The position numbers and the translations under genes were made by a program. This document shows, one piece after another, positions 44,332 through 53,295 of a stretch of DNA of 64,000 nucleotides. A model generated the notes under the pieces. That model saw only the letters and a list, made by a program, of their open reading frames with translations. It was not told the origin of the DNA and ran no database searches. Source of the stretch: Luteolibacter arcticus (GTDB lineage Bacteria > Verrucomicrobiota > Verrucomicrobiia > Verrucomicrobiales > Akkermansiaceae); NCBI RefSeq assembly GCF_025950235.1, contig NZ_JAPDDT010000021.1, positions 1-64,000 of the forward strand, written 5' to 3'. How positions within the stretch are numbered: position 1 is the first letter of the stretch; every line of letters starts with the position of its first letter.

Positions 44332-47300
44332 ATGACCAAAACTCGCGAAACTCTCCTCCGTCTCGCCCTCGCGACGGCCGCCCTCGGCTTATCCCCGCAA
44401 ATCCACGCCGGCACCCTTTGGGACGGCGGTGGTGCGGACAACGATTGGCAAACCGCCGACAACTGGGATCCCGACGGAACGCCGGGCACCGGCAACACCG
44501 TGGACCTCACCTTCGCGGGTAGCACACGGCCGACGTCGAACAATAACTACGCCGACTGGGTGGACTTCCGGAACCTCGACTTCGCCACCGGTGCCGGTGC
44601 CTTCACTCTAACAGGAGCAAATATCGACCTCTTCGGGCGGATCGAAAACCAGAGCTCCAGCCTGCAAACGGTCTCCCTCACGCTCGCGCTCAATGCCGGC
44701 CAGCCAAAGACCGGCGAGTTCAATCCGGCGGAAGGCGACCTGCTGATCAATGGCGCCAATCTCTTCACCAACGGCAACACCATCCAAGTCTGGGGCAACA
44801 ACGCCCACAGCCTGACCTTCGACACCGTCATCGATGGCACCGGCGGGTTGACGCTGAACCAAAACAGCACGGTCGTCCTTGCCAAGGGCAACACCTACAG
44901 CGGAGCCAACACGGTCAGCGCCGGCGTGTTGCAAATCGGCAACGGCGGCGCCACCGGCAATTTCGGCAGCGGAACCATGACGCTCGGCGCGGCCGGCACG
45001 CTGGCCTTCAATCGCACCGGCAGCTTCAGCCTCGGCGGCATCACCACCGCCGCCGGCTCGAAGGTCGCGGTCAATCTCGGCACGGTCGTCGGCACTGCCG
45101 CCACCTCGTTCGGCAGCCAGGCAGCGGGGAACCTCGTCTCGGTCGGCTCGGGCGGTGCGATCGATCTCTCCGGCATCAATCGCTCGTCCAATACCATGGA
45201 CCTGACCATCGCCGGCACCGGCAATGGCGGCAGCGGCGCGATCTTCAACTCCGGCGCTGCCCTGCTCGGCAACTCAGGCATTCGCAACCTCACGCTTTCC
45301 GGCAATGCCACCGTCGCATCCGGCGGCACCGGCGAAGGCAACCGCTGGGACACCCGCGCCGACGGCACGCTCACGCTCAACGGCAACACGCTCACCAAGA
45401 CCGGCACCGGCAATTTCAACATCCGCTCGTCTGTCCCGCTCATCGCCAGCGGCACCCTGCGCATCTCCGGTGGCTCGCTTTCCTTCGAGGACAACTTCAC
45501 CGGTGCCAACACCGCCAACTACACCATCGAAGTGGATACCAGCGGGGCGTGGGTCGGGGCCTACAATGGCCGCACCATCCAATCCGCCGTCACCTTGTCC
45601 AATGGCGGCGGGATCTACTCGCAGGGCGGCACCGCTTCCACGTGGGGCGGCACCATCACCGTCGGCAGCGGCGGCGGCCGGATCAATGCCGGCAATGTCG
45701 TTTACACCGGCTCGCAGATCAATGTCACCGGCGCACTCAGCGGCAGCGGCCCGTTGACCATCCAGGGCGGCAGCACCTTCGTCGTGCTCGCGAACACCGC
45801 CAGCACCGGCTTCACCGGCAAGGTCACCGTCGATGGCGGTTCGCTGCGCATCGCCGGTGACGGTTCACTCGGCGCGACGCCGGGAGTCGCGACTGCCGAT
45901 GCCATCACCCTCATGAACGGCGGCCGCATCCAGGGCGGCAACCTCACCACCGGGGTCACCATGACCCTCAATTCCAACCGCGGCATCAACCTCGGCAGCG
46001 GTGGCGGCGGATTCCACGTCTGGACCGGCTTCACCATGACCTATGGCGGGGTCGTCACCGGCAGCGGTACCTTCAACAAGACCGACGGCGGCACCCTGGC
46101 ACTCACCGGCAATCTTTCCGGCTACTCCGGCACCTACTCGCATCAGGCCGGCAACACGCTGTTCCAAACCGGGGCCAACGCGCTCACCGGCACCCTCACT
46201 GTGGCCGCCGGCGATGCCTCGATCCAGAACACCGCCACCAACACCTGGTCCGCCATCAACCTCAACGGCGGCACCCTGCGCATCAAGAGCAACAACAACG
46301 CCCTCGGCACCGCCACCATCGCCGTCGGCGGCAGTGCCACGCTCGCCGCCGAGAACGGCTCTACCGCCCTCACCCTCGCGAACGGCGCCACCATCGCCGG
46401 CACCAACACGCTGTCGCTCGACTCCGGCTATGCCTCCCTCACGGTCAATGGCAACCTCACCGGCAGCGGCACCAAGGTGCGCACCAGCGCCAGCGGCACC
46501 ACTACCCTCGGTGGCACGGTTAACATGGGCTCCAACGCCCTCGGCAACGTAAGCGTGGAAAGTACTGGAACCCTCGTACTTTCCTCAACCGCCAATGTCA
46601 CCGCCGGCAACGTCTTCAACAACAACGCCACCGGCATCCTCAACATCAATGGCGCCACGGTGAACACCGGCACGCTGCGGCTCAGCGGCAACGGCACGAT
46701 CAACCTGAACTCCGGCACCACCACCGCCGCGGCCGTCGCGCTCAACAACAACAGCGGCGTCTTCAACATCACCGGCGGCACGCTCAATACCCAGTATCTG
46801 AACCTCGGCGACGGCTCGAATACCTCCGGCCGCATCGTCCAGACCGGCGGCACCGTCAATGTGCTCTCCGGCGGCACCGGCTTCCGCATCGGCCACTGGA
46901 ACAATGGCGTCAATGCCGGCAGCAGCTACAACCTCTCCGGCGGCGTGCTCGATGCCACCGGCCTCTCCGCAAACACCGGCTCTGCCCGCGTTGTCACCGT
47001 CGGCTGGGATGGCCAGGGCGACATGATCGTCGGCGGCGGTGCCGGCAGCGCCACGTTCAAGTCCTACGGCATCCAACTCGATGGCAACGGCAACGGCGGT
47101 GGCGCCGCGCCGAGCACCGGCAACATGACGCTCACCGTCTCGACCAACGGCCTCGTGGAAATCGGAGCCGGTGGCACCGCCGCCGCCTCCACCACCGACA
47201 CCGTCATTCTCAACGGCGGCACTCTCCGCGCGACCGACAACTCGACCTGGTCCACCGTGATGGTGGCCAACGCGTCCACCACCAGCACGCTGCAGAGCAA

Positions 47301-49029
47301 CGCGACCTTCACCGCCACGGTCTCCGGCGACATCTCCGGCACCGGCAGCGTCGTCAAATCCGGTGCCGGCCTCGTCACCTTCTCCACCGCCAAGACTCTT
47401 TCCGGCCCGATCGCCGTGAACGAAGGCCGCCTGCTCGTCTCCAGCACCCTGCGCAATACCTCCGGCCTCACCGTCGGTCCCGGCGCGACCTTGGAAACGG
47501 GCGCCACCAACATGTTCGTGGCCGGCCATGGCGACGCCGTGAATGCCTCGCGCCTGATCACCGTCAACGGCGGCACCTGGCTGATCAACAGCTCTATGGA
47601 CAGCCGCATCGGCAACGTGACCCTTTCCAACGGTGCCACCTGGACTTCGAACCGGGTCCTCACCGGCTTCGACGTGCTGCTGGCCAATACCACCGCCGGC
47701 GCGGCCACCGTCACCGTCGCCAACACTGGCGGCAATACCACCGGCTCCGTGATGAATGGCACCGGCGGTATCCACCTCCAGGGCGTGCAGAATTTCGACG
47801 TCGCCGACGTCACCGGCAATGCCAGCGCCGACCTCACGGTGAGCATGACCCTCGACAATCCCGGCAGCATGGGCGGGGCGGCCGGCGGCATCAACAAGAT
47901 CGGCGGCGGCACCATGGCCCTCGCCAAGCAAGCCACCTACCTCGGCGGCACCACCATCAATGGCGGCGTGCTCGACCTGACCGCCACCGGCGGTTCAGGC
48001 GGCGTCATCCGCGGTACCGCCACCATCAACAACGGCGGCACCCTGCGTCTCAGCGCCGCAGACGTCACCGGCTACGGCACCGGCACCGACCGTCTCAGCA
48101 CGATCAACGTCAACGCCGGCGGCACGCTCCACGTCGCCACCACCGCCAATCAGACGCTTGGCAATGCCGTCATCAACCTGACCGGTGGCAGCGTCACGGG
48201 CATCGCGGGCAGCAATATCGACTTCTTTCAGGGCAGCTCCGCGGTCAACACTCTCGCCTCTTCCACCACCGCCACCATCAGTGGCACTAAGCTCACGCTC
48301 CGCCAGGGCACCGGTGTCACCTTCACCGTCGCCGACGGCACCACCGCCTCGGGCATCGACCTTGATGTCTCATCGGAAATCACCAACGCCACCTATGGCA
48401 ATAACCCGCTCACCAAGGCGGGCGATGGCACGATGCGCTTGAGCGGCACCAACACCTACACCGGCGCCACCAACATCACCGGCGGCACCCTGCTGGTCGA
48501 TGGCGCGATCGGCACCGGTGCGGTCACCGTCGGCAGTGGCGGCACCCTCGGCGGAGGAAGCGCGACCGCCGGACTCATCGGTGGCAATGTCACCATCGAT
48601 GGCACCCTTTCGCCCGGGAACAGCGCCGGCACCCTCAGCCTCGCCGGCAGCCTGATGCTGCAAGCCACCGCGAACCTGAATTGGGAGCTCAACTCCTCCG
48701 CACCCCTCGCGCTCGGCCTCGGCGTCAATGACCTCGTCACCGTCGCGGGCGACCTCACGCTCGATGGCATCCTCAATATCACCGGCAGCAGCTCGTTTGA
48801 CAGTGCCGCCACGGGCACCCGCTGGACCCTGCTGACCTACGGCGGCACACTCACTAACAACATCCTCGAGCTCGGCGTGATGCCCACGCTCGAAGGCGAC
48901 CGCTCGTGGGAACTGGACACCTCCACGGCCGGCGAGATCGGCCTGGTCATCATTCCCGAGCCGGGAGCCGCCGCACTGATCGGCTCCTTCGGCATGCTCT
49001 TGCTGCTCCGCCGCCGGCGCCAGGGGTGA
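44332..49029 (+). CDS. Giant beta-strand-repeat surface protein with PEP-CTERM sorting signal
   Basis: 1565 aa. A signal peptide (LRLALATAALGLSPQIHAG) precedes the opening LWDGGGADNDWQTADNWDPD, typical for this class. Most of the length is beta-helix repeats (for example NGGTLRIKSNNNALGTATI and KAGDGTMRLSGTNTYTGAT). The final part contains GGTLGGGSAT and a last beta domain (GDLTLDGILNITGSSSF). The C-terminus is a PEP-CTERM signal: IPEPGAAALIGSFGMLLLL followed by an Arg cluster. Exosortase/archaeosortase-type systems recognise such tails; the sorting enzyme is not in the window. The gene lies 185 bp after the first surface protein, behind a terminator. Confidence 0.92.
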   Translation: MTKTRETLLRLALATAALGLSPQIHAGTLWDGGGADNDWQTADNWDPDGTPGTGNTVDLTFAGSTRPTSNNNYADWVDFRNLDFATGAGAFTLTGANIDLFGRIENQSSSLQTVSLTLALNAGQPKTGEFNPAEGDLLINGANLFTNGNTIQVWGNNAHSLTFDTVIDGTGGLTLNQNSTVVLAKGNTYSGANTVSAGVLQIGNGGATGNFGSGTMTLGAAGTLAFNRTGSFSLGGITTAAGSKVAVNLGTVVGTAATSFGSQAAGNLVSVGSGGAIDLSGINRSSNTMDLTIAGTGNGGSGAIFNSGAALLGNSGIRNLTLSGNATVASGGTGEGNRWDTRADGTLTLNGNTLTKTGTGNFNIRSSVPLIASGTLRISGGSLSFEDNFTGANTANYTIEVDTSGAWVGAYNGRTIQSAVTLSNGGGIYSQGGTASTWGGTITVGSGGGRINAGNVVYTGSQINVTGALSGSGPLTIQGGSTFVVLANTASTGFTGKVTVDGGSLRIAGDGSLGATPGVATADAITLMNGGRIQGGNLTTGVTMTLNSNRGINLGSGGGGFHVWTGFTMTYGGVVTGSGTFNKTDGGTLALTGNLSGYSGTYSHQAGNTLFQTGANALTGTLTVAAGDASIQNTATNTWSAINLNGGTLRIKSNNNALGTATIAVGGSATLAAENGSTALTLANGATIAGTNTLSLDSGYASLTVNGNLTGSGTKVRTSASGTTTLGGTVNMGSNALGNVSVESTGTLVLSSTANVTAGNVFNNNATGILNINGATVNTGTLRLSGNGTINLNSGTTTAAAVALNNNSGVFNITGGTLNTQYLNLGDGSNTSGRIVQTGGTVNVLSGGTGFRIGHWNNGVNAGSSYNLSGGVLDATGLSANTGSARVVTVGWDGQGDMIVGGGAGSATFKSYGIQLDGNGNGGGAAPSTGNMTLTVSTNGLVEIGAGGTAAASTTDTVILNGGTLRATDNSTWSTVMVANASTTSTLQSNATFTATVSGDISGTGSVVKSGAGLVTFSTAKTLSGPIAVNEGRLLVSSTLRNTSGLTVGPGATLETGATNMFVAGHGDAVNASRLITVNGGTWLINSSMDSRIGNVTLSNGATWTSNRVLTGFDVLLANTTAGAATVTVANTGGNTTGSVMNGTGGIHLQGVQNFDVADVTGNASADLTVSMTLDNPGSMGGAAGGINKIGGGTMALAKQATYLGGTTINGGVLDLTATGGSGGVIRGTATINNGGTLRLSAADVTGYGTGTDRLSTINVNAGGTLHVATTANQTLGNAVINLTGGSVTGIAGSNIDFFQGSSAVNTLASSTTATISGTKLTLRQGTGVTFTVADGTTASGIDLDVSSEITNATYGNNPLTKAGDGTMRLSGTNTYTGATNITGGTLLVDGAIGTGAVTVGSGGTLGGGSATAGLIGGNVTIDGTLSPGNSAGTLSLAGSLMLQATANLNWELNSSAPLALGLGVNDLVTVAGDLTLDGILNITGSSSFDSAATGTRWTLLTYGGTLTNNILELGVMPTLEGDRSWELDTSTAGEIGLVIIPEPGAAALIGSFGMLLLLRRRRQG

Positions 49030-49162
49030 ATTTTTGACGGCTCCGTCGGTTGGCGAATACTCAAGGGAATACCGGGGTTTGGGCATTTCCACAGGAAACG
49101 CGGCAGCAATGCCAATGCATCACCGGGACGGCTCCCCTATCTGGGGATAACGCCATCTCTCG

Positions 49163-50170
49163 ATGAAGCTCGTCGTCCCGGTATCTCCAGGCCTACACAC
49201 CCGCTGGCTTCTCGCGCTGCCTCCCTTGGCAGCCGCTGCCGCTCTGGCGATCCTGTGGCTTGGCAAGGACGCGGGTCCCATTGAGCGAACTCCCGCTCAA
49301 GCCCAGCCCTCGGAACTGGATTGCATCGACCGGGAGATCGAGAGGATCGGCCAAGTACTACGAATCCCGGATGTCGCGCGGCGGAATCGTCAGGAAGCCG
49401 TGCTCGCAGCGGAGATTTCATCCGAGGACATCCCGGAAATCCTGAACCGCCTCTCCGACTCACGGCGCGGTTCCCTCTACGCCCAAATCCTTGCCGGCCG
49501 GTGGGCGGAAGCCGATCCCGTCGGCGCGGCGGCATGGATCGACACCCTGCCGGAAACGAAAAGCCGCAGGCACCTGATCGCGGCAGTCGCCGCCGGATGG
49601 GCCGCGCACGATGCCCCCGCCGCCATCGCCTGGGCCCGCCACTTTACGCTGCCAGCGGATCGCGAAGCCGCCCTCGCCAGACTGCCACGCGTCTTGGTTT
49701 CGCATCATCCGCTGCTCGCGCTGGAATTGGCGGACGAGTTGGATCGCGCCGACCTGACCCGCGAGTGCTTTCGCGACTGGGCCCACCGCGATCCCGCCAG
49801 CGCCGCACGCCATGCCCTGACCATCCCCGCATCACCCGAGCGGAGCAGCGCCCTTCTGGAAATCTCCCGCGAGTGGTCGAAGCAGGCACCCCTGGCCGCT
49901 GCGGAATTCGCGGTGGAAGCGATGAACGGCGGTGAAGACGCGGATCACCTCCTCCTCGCGGTCTTCTCCCACGCCGGGGTCAGCGACCTCCCAATGCTGC
50001 GGCAGTGGATCGACCGCTTCCCGCCGGACACTCTCAAGGACCTTTCCCAGGCCGAATTGACCCGCATCGAACGACTCCTTCCCACCTCGCCCGCCAATCT
50101 GCCGGGCGAAGACGAAGAAAACCGGACCCCGCTCGCGGAGTCCCATCCCGAAACCCGAAAAAACCAATGA
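49163..50170 (+). CDS. Membrane-anchored helical-repeat protein, function unknown
   Basis: 335 aa. One N-terminal TM anchor (WLLALPPLAAAAALAILWL) is followed by about 280 residues of short helices with repeated 'DPxxAAxW/H' motifs (EADPVGAAAWIDTLPE, HDAPAAIAWARHF, RDPASAARHALTIP). This style of Ala/Trp helical repeat occurs in many verrucomicrobial secreted or anchored proteins, with no known function. Its stop codon overlaps the ATG of the next gene (ATGA at 50167), so the two are translationally coupled. It probably acts with the phosphodiesterase that follows. Confidence 0.75.
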   Translation: MKLVVPVSPGLHTRWLLALPPLAAAAALAILWLGKDAGPIERTPAQAQPSELDCIDREIERIGQVLRIPDVARRNRQEAVLAAEISSEDIPEILNRLSDSRRGSLYAQILAGRWAEADPVGAAAWIDTLPETKSRRHLIAAVAAGWAAHDAPAAIAWARHFTLPADREAALARLPRVLVSHHPLLALELADELDRADLTRECFRDWAHRDPASAARHALTIPASPERSSALLEISREWSKQAPLAAAEFAVEAMNGGEDADHLLLAVFSHAGVSDLPMLRQWIDRFPPDTLKDLSQAELTRIERLLPTSPANLPGEDEENRTPLAESHPETRKNQ

Positions 50171-52035
50171 ACACCCCGCTCCGATCTACCGCCATCGCCC
50201 TGATGGCACTCGTCTCCCCCGTATTCGCCGCCGGCCCCGGTGCCGGCAATGACTTCGCTGGCAAGCGCGTCCTCATCATCGGCATCGATGGCCTCCGCCC
50301 GGATGCTATGATCGCCGCCAATACACCGAACATCGACGCCCTGATCGCACAAGGAGTGGTCACCCACAACGCCTATGCCGGCGGCGTCCTCGGCACCTCG
50401 ACCCAACAGCCCACGATCAGCGGCCCCGGTTGGGGCTCGATCACGATCGGGGTGTGGACCGACAAGCACAAGATCGTGGACAACGGCTTCGCCGCCTACA
50501 AGAACTCCGTCTCCACCAACTACCCGCATTTCTTCAAGCGCATCAAGGCGGCCAAACCGAATTCCTACCTTTCCAGCATCGTCAGTTGGGGTGCCATCGA
50601 GGACTACCTCGTCTCGAAGGTGGCCTCCTCGGTGAACTACCACGTCAAGGCCACCGGCGCATCCTATCCCGACCGCGATCTCGATGTAAAAAACAAGGCC
50701 GTGGCCCACCTCGCCACGGCCAATCCCGATGTGCTGTTCCTGCACTTCGACCAGGTGGACGGAGCCGGCCACTCCACCGGCTTCAACATTTCCAACAGCT
50801 CCTACATCAATGCGATCCAAGCCGTGGATGGCCACATCGGCTCGGTGATGGCCGCCATCAATGCGCGCCCTCAGGCTGCGCAGGAGAAGTGGCTCGTCCT
50901 CCTCACTTCCGACCACGGTGGCAGCAGCACCAGCCATGGCGGCCAGTCGGATGGGGAGCGCACCATCAGCATGCTGGTCAGCGGCGGCAGCGTGAATGCC
51001 CCGCACCTGAGCACCGAGTCGCCCGGCCAAACCGCCGTGCCGCCCACCACGATGAAATACCTCGGCCTGCCGGTCACCGGATCGTGGGGCTGGGCGAGCC
51101 CCCCCTTCGGCCTGCCGCCGTATTTCTTCGCTGCCACCACCGGCAATTCCGTGGACCTGGACTGGGTGCTACCCGCCGGCGGCTTGCCCGGCCTCACCGG
51201 CTATCAGATCCGTCGCAATGGCGTGCTCATCGCGTCACCTGCTACCGGCGTGACCACCTTCACCGACACCCCCGGCGTCGGCACCCATGCCTATGAGATC
51301 ACCTTCGTGGGAGCTTCGGAGATCCGCTCCGCCACCGCGAGCGTCGCCGGAAATCTGAATGACCAGCTCGTCCTCCACCTGCCCTTCGACAGCAGCGCAC
51401 AGGACGCCTCCGGCAATGGCAATCACGGCACGATCAATGGCAGCCCGTCCTATGTCGCCGGCAAGAGCAGCCAGTGCCTGCAATTCACCGACACCACCAG
51501 TCCGCACCAGTATGTGAGCCTCGGCCAACCGGCCGCCCTTCAATTCGGCGCCACCGATAGCTTCACCGTTTCGGTGTGGGTGAATCATAGCGGCACCTTC
51601 CCTGACAATCGCCCTACCGGCAGCGCCAACGACCCTGCCATCCTCTCCAACAAGGACTGGAACAGCGGCACCAACACCGGCTGGTTCATCGGCGCGGGAC
51701 CCGACGGCCGCTGGCAATGGAACGCCGGCGACGGCACCGACCGCGCCGACTACGACGGACCGGCCTCACAACTCAGTGACGGCAATTGGCACCAGCTCTG
51801 CGTCGTCCACGACCGCTCGACCAATCTGGCCCGCCTCTTCTACGATGGCTCGCTGGTCGCCACCCGCTCGCTGAGCGCGATCGGATCCCTGGATGCGGCC
51901 AAGCCAACCGCAGTCGCCACCGACGGCACCTTCGGCACCATCTGGCCGAATTGGTTCACCGGAAAAATCGACGAGGTGAAGATCTGGCGCCGCGCGCTCC
52001 TCGACAGCGAGGTCTCCACCGTCTTCCAACAATGA
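50167..52035 (+). CDS. Secreted type I phosphodiesterase/nucleotide pyrophosphatase-like protein with Fn3-like and LamG domains
   Basis: 622 aa. Signal peptide (STAIALMALVSPVFAAGP). The alkaline phosphatase-superfamily domain covers ~28-300: VLIIGIDGLRPDAM (metal Asp), GPGWGSITIGV with the nucleophile-type Ser/Thr region, FLHFDQVDGAGHSTG (Asp and His metal ligands) and LLTSDHGGSSTSHGG (metal Asp-His). A Fn3-like segment (GYQIRRNGVLIA) and a LamG-type sandwich (HLPFDSSAQDASGNGNHG, WFIGAGPDGRWQWN, IDEVKIWRRALLD) follow. Likely releases phosphate or sulfate from extracellular esters. The ATG overlaps the previous gene; a terminator at 52046 follows. Confidence 0.88.
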   Translation: MNTPLRSTAIALMALVSPVFAAGPGAGNDFAGKRVLIIGIDGLRPDAMIAANTPNIDALIAQGVVTHNAYAGGVLGTSTQQPTISGPGWGSITIGVWTDKHKIVDNGFAAYKNSVSTNYPHFFKRIKAAKPNSYLSSIVSWGAIEDYLVSKVASSVNYHVKATGASYPDRDLDVKNKAVAHLATANPDVLFLHFDQVDGAGHSTGFNISNSSYINAIQAVDGHIGSVMAAINARPQAAQEKWLVLLTSDHGGSSTSHGGQSDGERTISMLVSGGSVNAPHLSTESPGQTAVPPTTMKYLGLPVTGSWGWASPPFGLPPYFFAATTGNSVDLDWVLPAGGLPGLTGYQIRRNGVLIASPATGVTTFTDTPGVGTHAYEITFVGASEIRSATASVAGNLNDQLVLHLPFDSSAQDASGNGNHGTINGSPSYVAGKSSQCLQFTDTTSPHQYVSLGQPAALQFGATDSFTVSVWVNHSGTFPDNRPTGSANDPAILSNKDWNSGTNTGWFIGAGPDGRWQWNAGDGTDRADYDGPASQLSDGNWHQLCVVHDRSTNLARLFYDGSLVATRSLSAIGSLDAAKPTAVATDGTFGTIWPNWFTGKIDEVKIWRRALLDSEVSTVFQQ

Positions 52036-52045
52036 CCTGTCTTCC

Positions 52046-52085
52046 GGGCGCGCCTTCCGTTCTTTCGAGGGCGCGCCCGCTTTTG
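52046..52085 (+). terminator. Rho-independent terminator after the phosphodiesterase gene
   Basis: A 9-bp stem GGGCGCGCC/GGCGCGCCC (52046-52054 and 52070-52078) with a short T-run (52081-52084). It is 11 bp after the stop codon. Confidence 0.85.
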
Positions 52086-52158
52086 GGTATGCTAGGTAAT
52101 TCCAAACGGTGCCTCGGACTTGCTGCTGCCCCAAGGACTCCCAAGGATCCGGCACCGC

Positions 52159-52527
52159 ATGACCCCGCGCCGCTTCATCCGCTGGAAATGCTTTTGGTTT
52201 GGAATCCTTGTCTTGGGGTTCCTTGGTTGGAGCTCGAGGATTTCTGGTCGGTTTACCACGGCCCTGGTAGTTCCGCCGGGTGTATCCATCGTTCGGCTGG
52301 AAAGAACGACGTATTTGAGCTGGGGAGGAACGGCTACGCAGGCGGGCTTCAAGCATGAGAAGCACCTGTTCACGCCCGCTGAATTGGAACAACATTGGAG
52401 CGCGGGCGCTCTAAAATTTGTGAAGGTCCACGACGCGGTGAGCATTCCGCTGGTTGCGCTTTTATGGGCCGCCTTTTTCGCCTGGCGCTGGAGACGACAA
52501 AGGAAACTAACAGAAACCAACGGATGA
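52159..52527 (+). CDS. Small two-TM membrane protein
   Basis: 122 aa. MTPRRFIRWKCFWFGILVLG opens one TM segment; a second is near the C-terminus (VSIPLVALLWAAFFAWRW) followed by a basic tail. The middle part is hydrophilic (LERTTYLSWGGTATQAG). I do not recognise the family; the start matches a group of small verrucomicrobial membrane proteins of 'RxFxRWKxFW' type. The ATG at 52159 is chosen over 52120 because of this motif. The next fragment begins inside its stop codon (ATGA overlap), suggesting a tandem paralogue. Confidence 0.72.
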   Translation: MTPRRFIRWKCFWFGILVLGFLGWSSRISGRFTTALVVPPGVSIVRLERTTYLSWGGTATQAGFKHEKHLFTPAELEQHWSAGALKFVKVHDAVSIPLVALLWAAFFAWRWRRQRKLTETNG

Positions 52528-52592
52528 CTCAGCGCTCGTTCTACCGTTGGAAATCCTCTTGGTATGGAATCCTTGTTTTCTTTGGTTCCTAG
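52524..52592 (+). pseudogene. Truncated paralogue of the preceding small membrane protein
   Basis: A 22-codon frame MTQRSFYRWKSSWYGILV, then FFGS and a TAG stop. It aligns base by base with the start of the previous gene (MTPRRFIRWKCFWFGILV), but a one-base shift in the TTTGGTTCC stretch leads to the stop. Its ATG overlaps the previous gene's stop by four bases, a typical arrangement of a functional tandem pair. No continuation in any frame is clear after about 52600. Confidence 0.7.
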
Positions 52593-52627
52593 GTGGCACT
52601 AGCGGAGCAAAAAGCGGATAACCATCG

Positions 52628-52748
52628 TTAAATCAGGAGCAACAACTCGATCTGTTCGCCGACCGCACCTCGACGGCTTGCATGGCCTCCAACCAGTTGC
52701 GTCTCTGGCTGTCGACCTTCGCCTCCCTTGCTGCTGGCGCGGGCTGAT
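52628..52748 (+). pseudogene. Remnant of an IS1380-type transposase
   Basis: The frame starting TTA at 52628 reads LNQEQQLDLFADRTS, then NQLRLWLSTFASL, before a TGA at 52746. The phrases EQQLDLFADRTS and NQLRLWLS resemble the conserved C-terminal part of IS1380-family transposases (from memory, not searched). A stop codon lies directly upstream in this frame. No terminal inverted repeats were found, so only this fragment is left. Confidence 0.65.
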
Positions 52749-52892
52749 TTGCCGTCACCGGAAGAACTGCGCGGAATTTTCGAACCCATGCGGAGCCCAC
52801 CTAAGGTTCCTCGGGTAGGTTGCAAATGTTGGAAGGACCCTAGCGAAGGCGACCACTGCCTTTCCCGTGGTCCCGATTGAACACAGAACGAC

Positions 52893-53066
52893 ATGAACAT
52901 GAAACGCTACCTTACCACCGCCCTGAAGATTTCGGGCCTCGGCATCTTCGGCCTGCTCGCCAGTTCCTGCGCCGACACCTCGTCCGGCAGCGGGACCCAC
53001 CAAATGGGCCCTCCGGGCAAGGAACACCCGGTTCCCAATTCAGCCCACCCGAGCATGGCACGCTGA
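52893..53066 (+). CDS. Tiny lipoprotein, 57 aa
   Basis: It starts MNMKRYLTTALKISGLGIFG and has a lipobox LASSC (Cys near residue 26). The remaining 30 residues are Gly/Ser/Pro-rich (TSSGSGTHQMGPPGKEHPVP) and end SAHPSMAR. The small lipoprotein with a short proline-rich tail is of unknown role. The ATG at 52893 has an ACAGAACG stretch upstream but no strong ribosome-binding site. A strong terminator follows 15 bp later, supporting a real transcript. Confidence 0.75.
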   Translation: MNMKRYLTTALKISGLGIFGLLASSCADTSSGSGTHQMGPPGKEHPVPNSAHPSMAR

Positions 53067-53077
53067 CCGCCACTCAA

Positions 53078-53113
53078 AAAAGGGCCGCGGTCAGTACCGC
53101 GGCCCTTTTTCGT
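53078..53113 (+). terminator. Rho-independent terminator after the tiny lipoprotein
   Basis: A 10-bp stem AGGGCCGCGG/CCGCGGCCCT (53081-53090 and 53097-53106) with a six-base loop TCAGTA. It is flanked by A-runs on the left and five T on the right, so it may work in both directions. Confidence 0.92.
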
Positions 53114-53295
53114 GCACGTGTTGTCGGGGCAGATTCGACGTTTCTTCGAAGGATGAGTTTCTGCTGGCAGGCATGGTATTGACTCACCATCCCCGGTGGC
53201 CTCCGCCTCCCGAGCACTTGACGTAAAAAACAAAGAACCCGCATGTGGAACTTGTCCACCTGCGGGCCTGGGGACTCAAACCGGACCAGTGGAAG

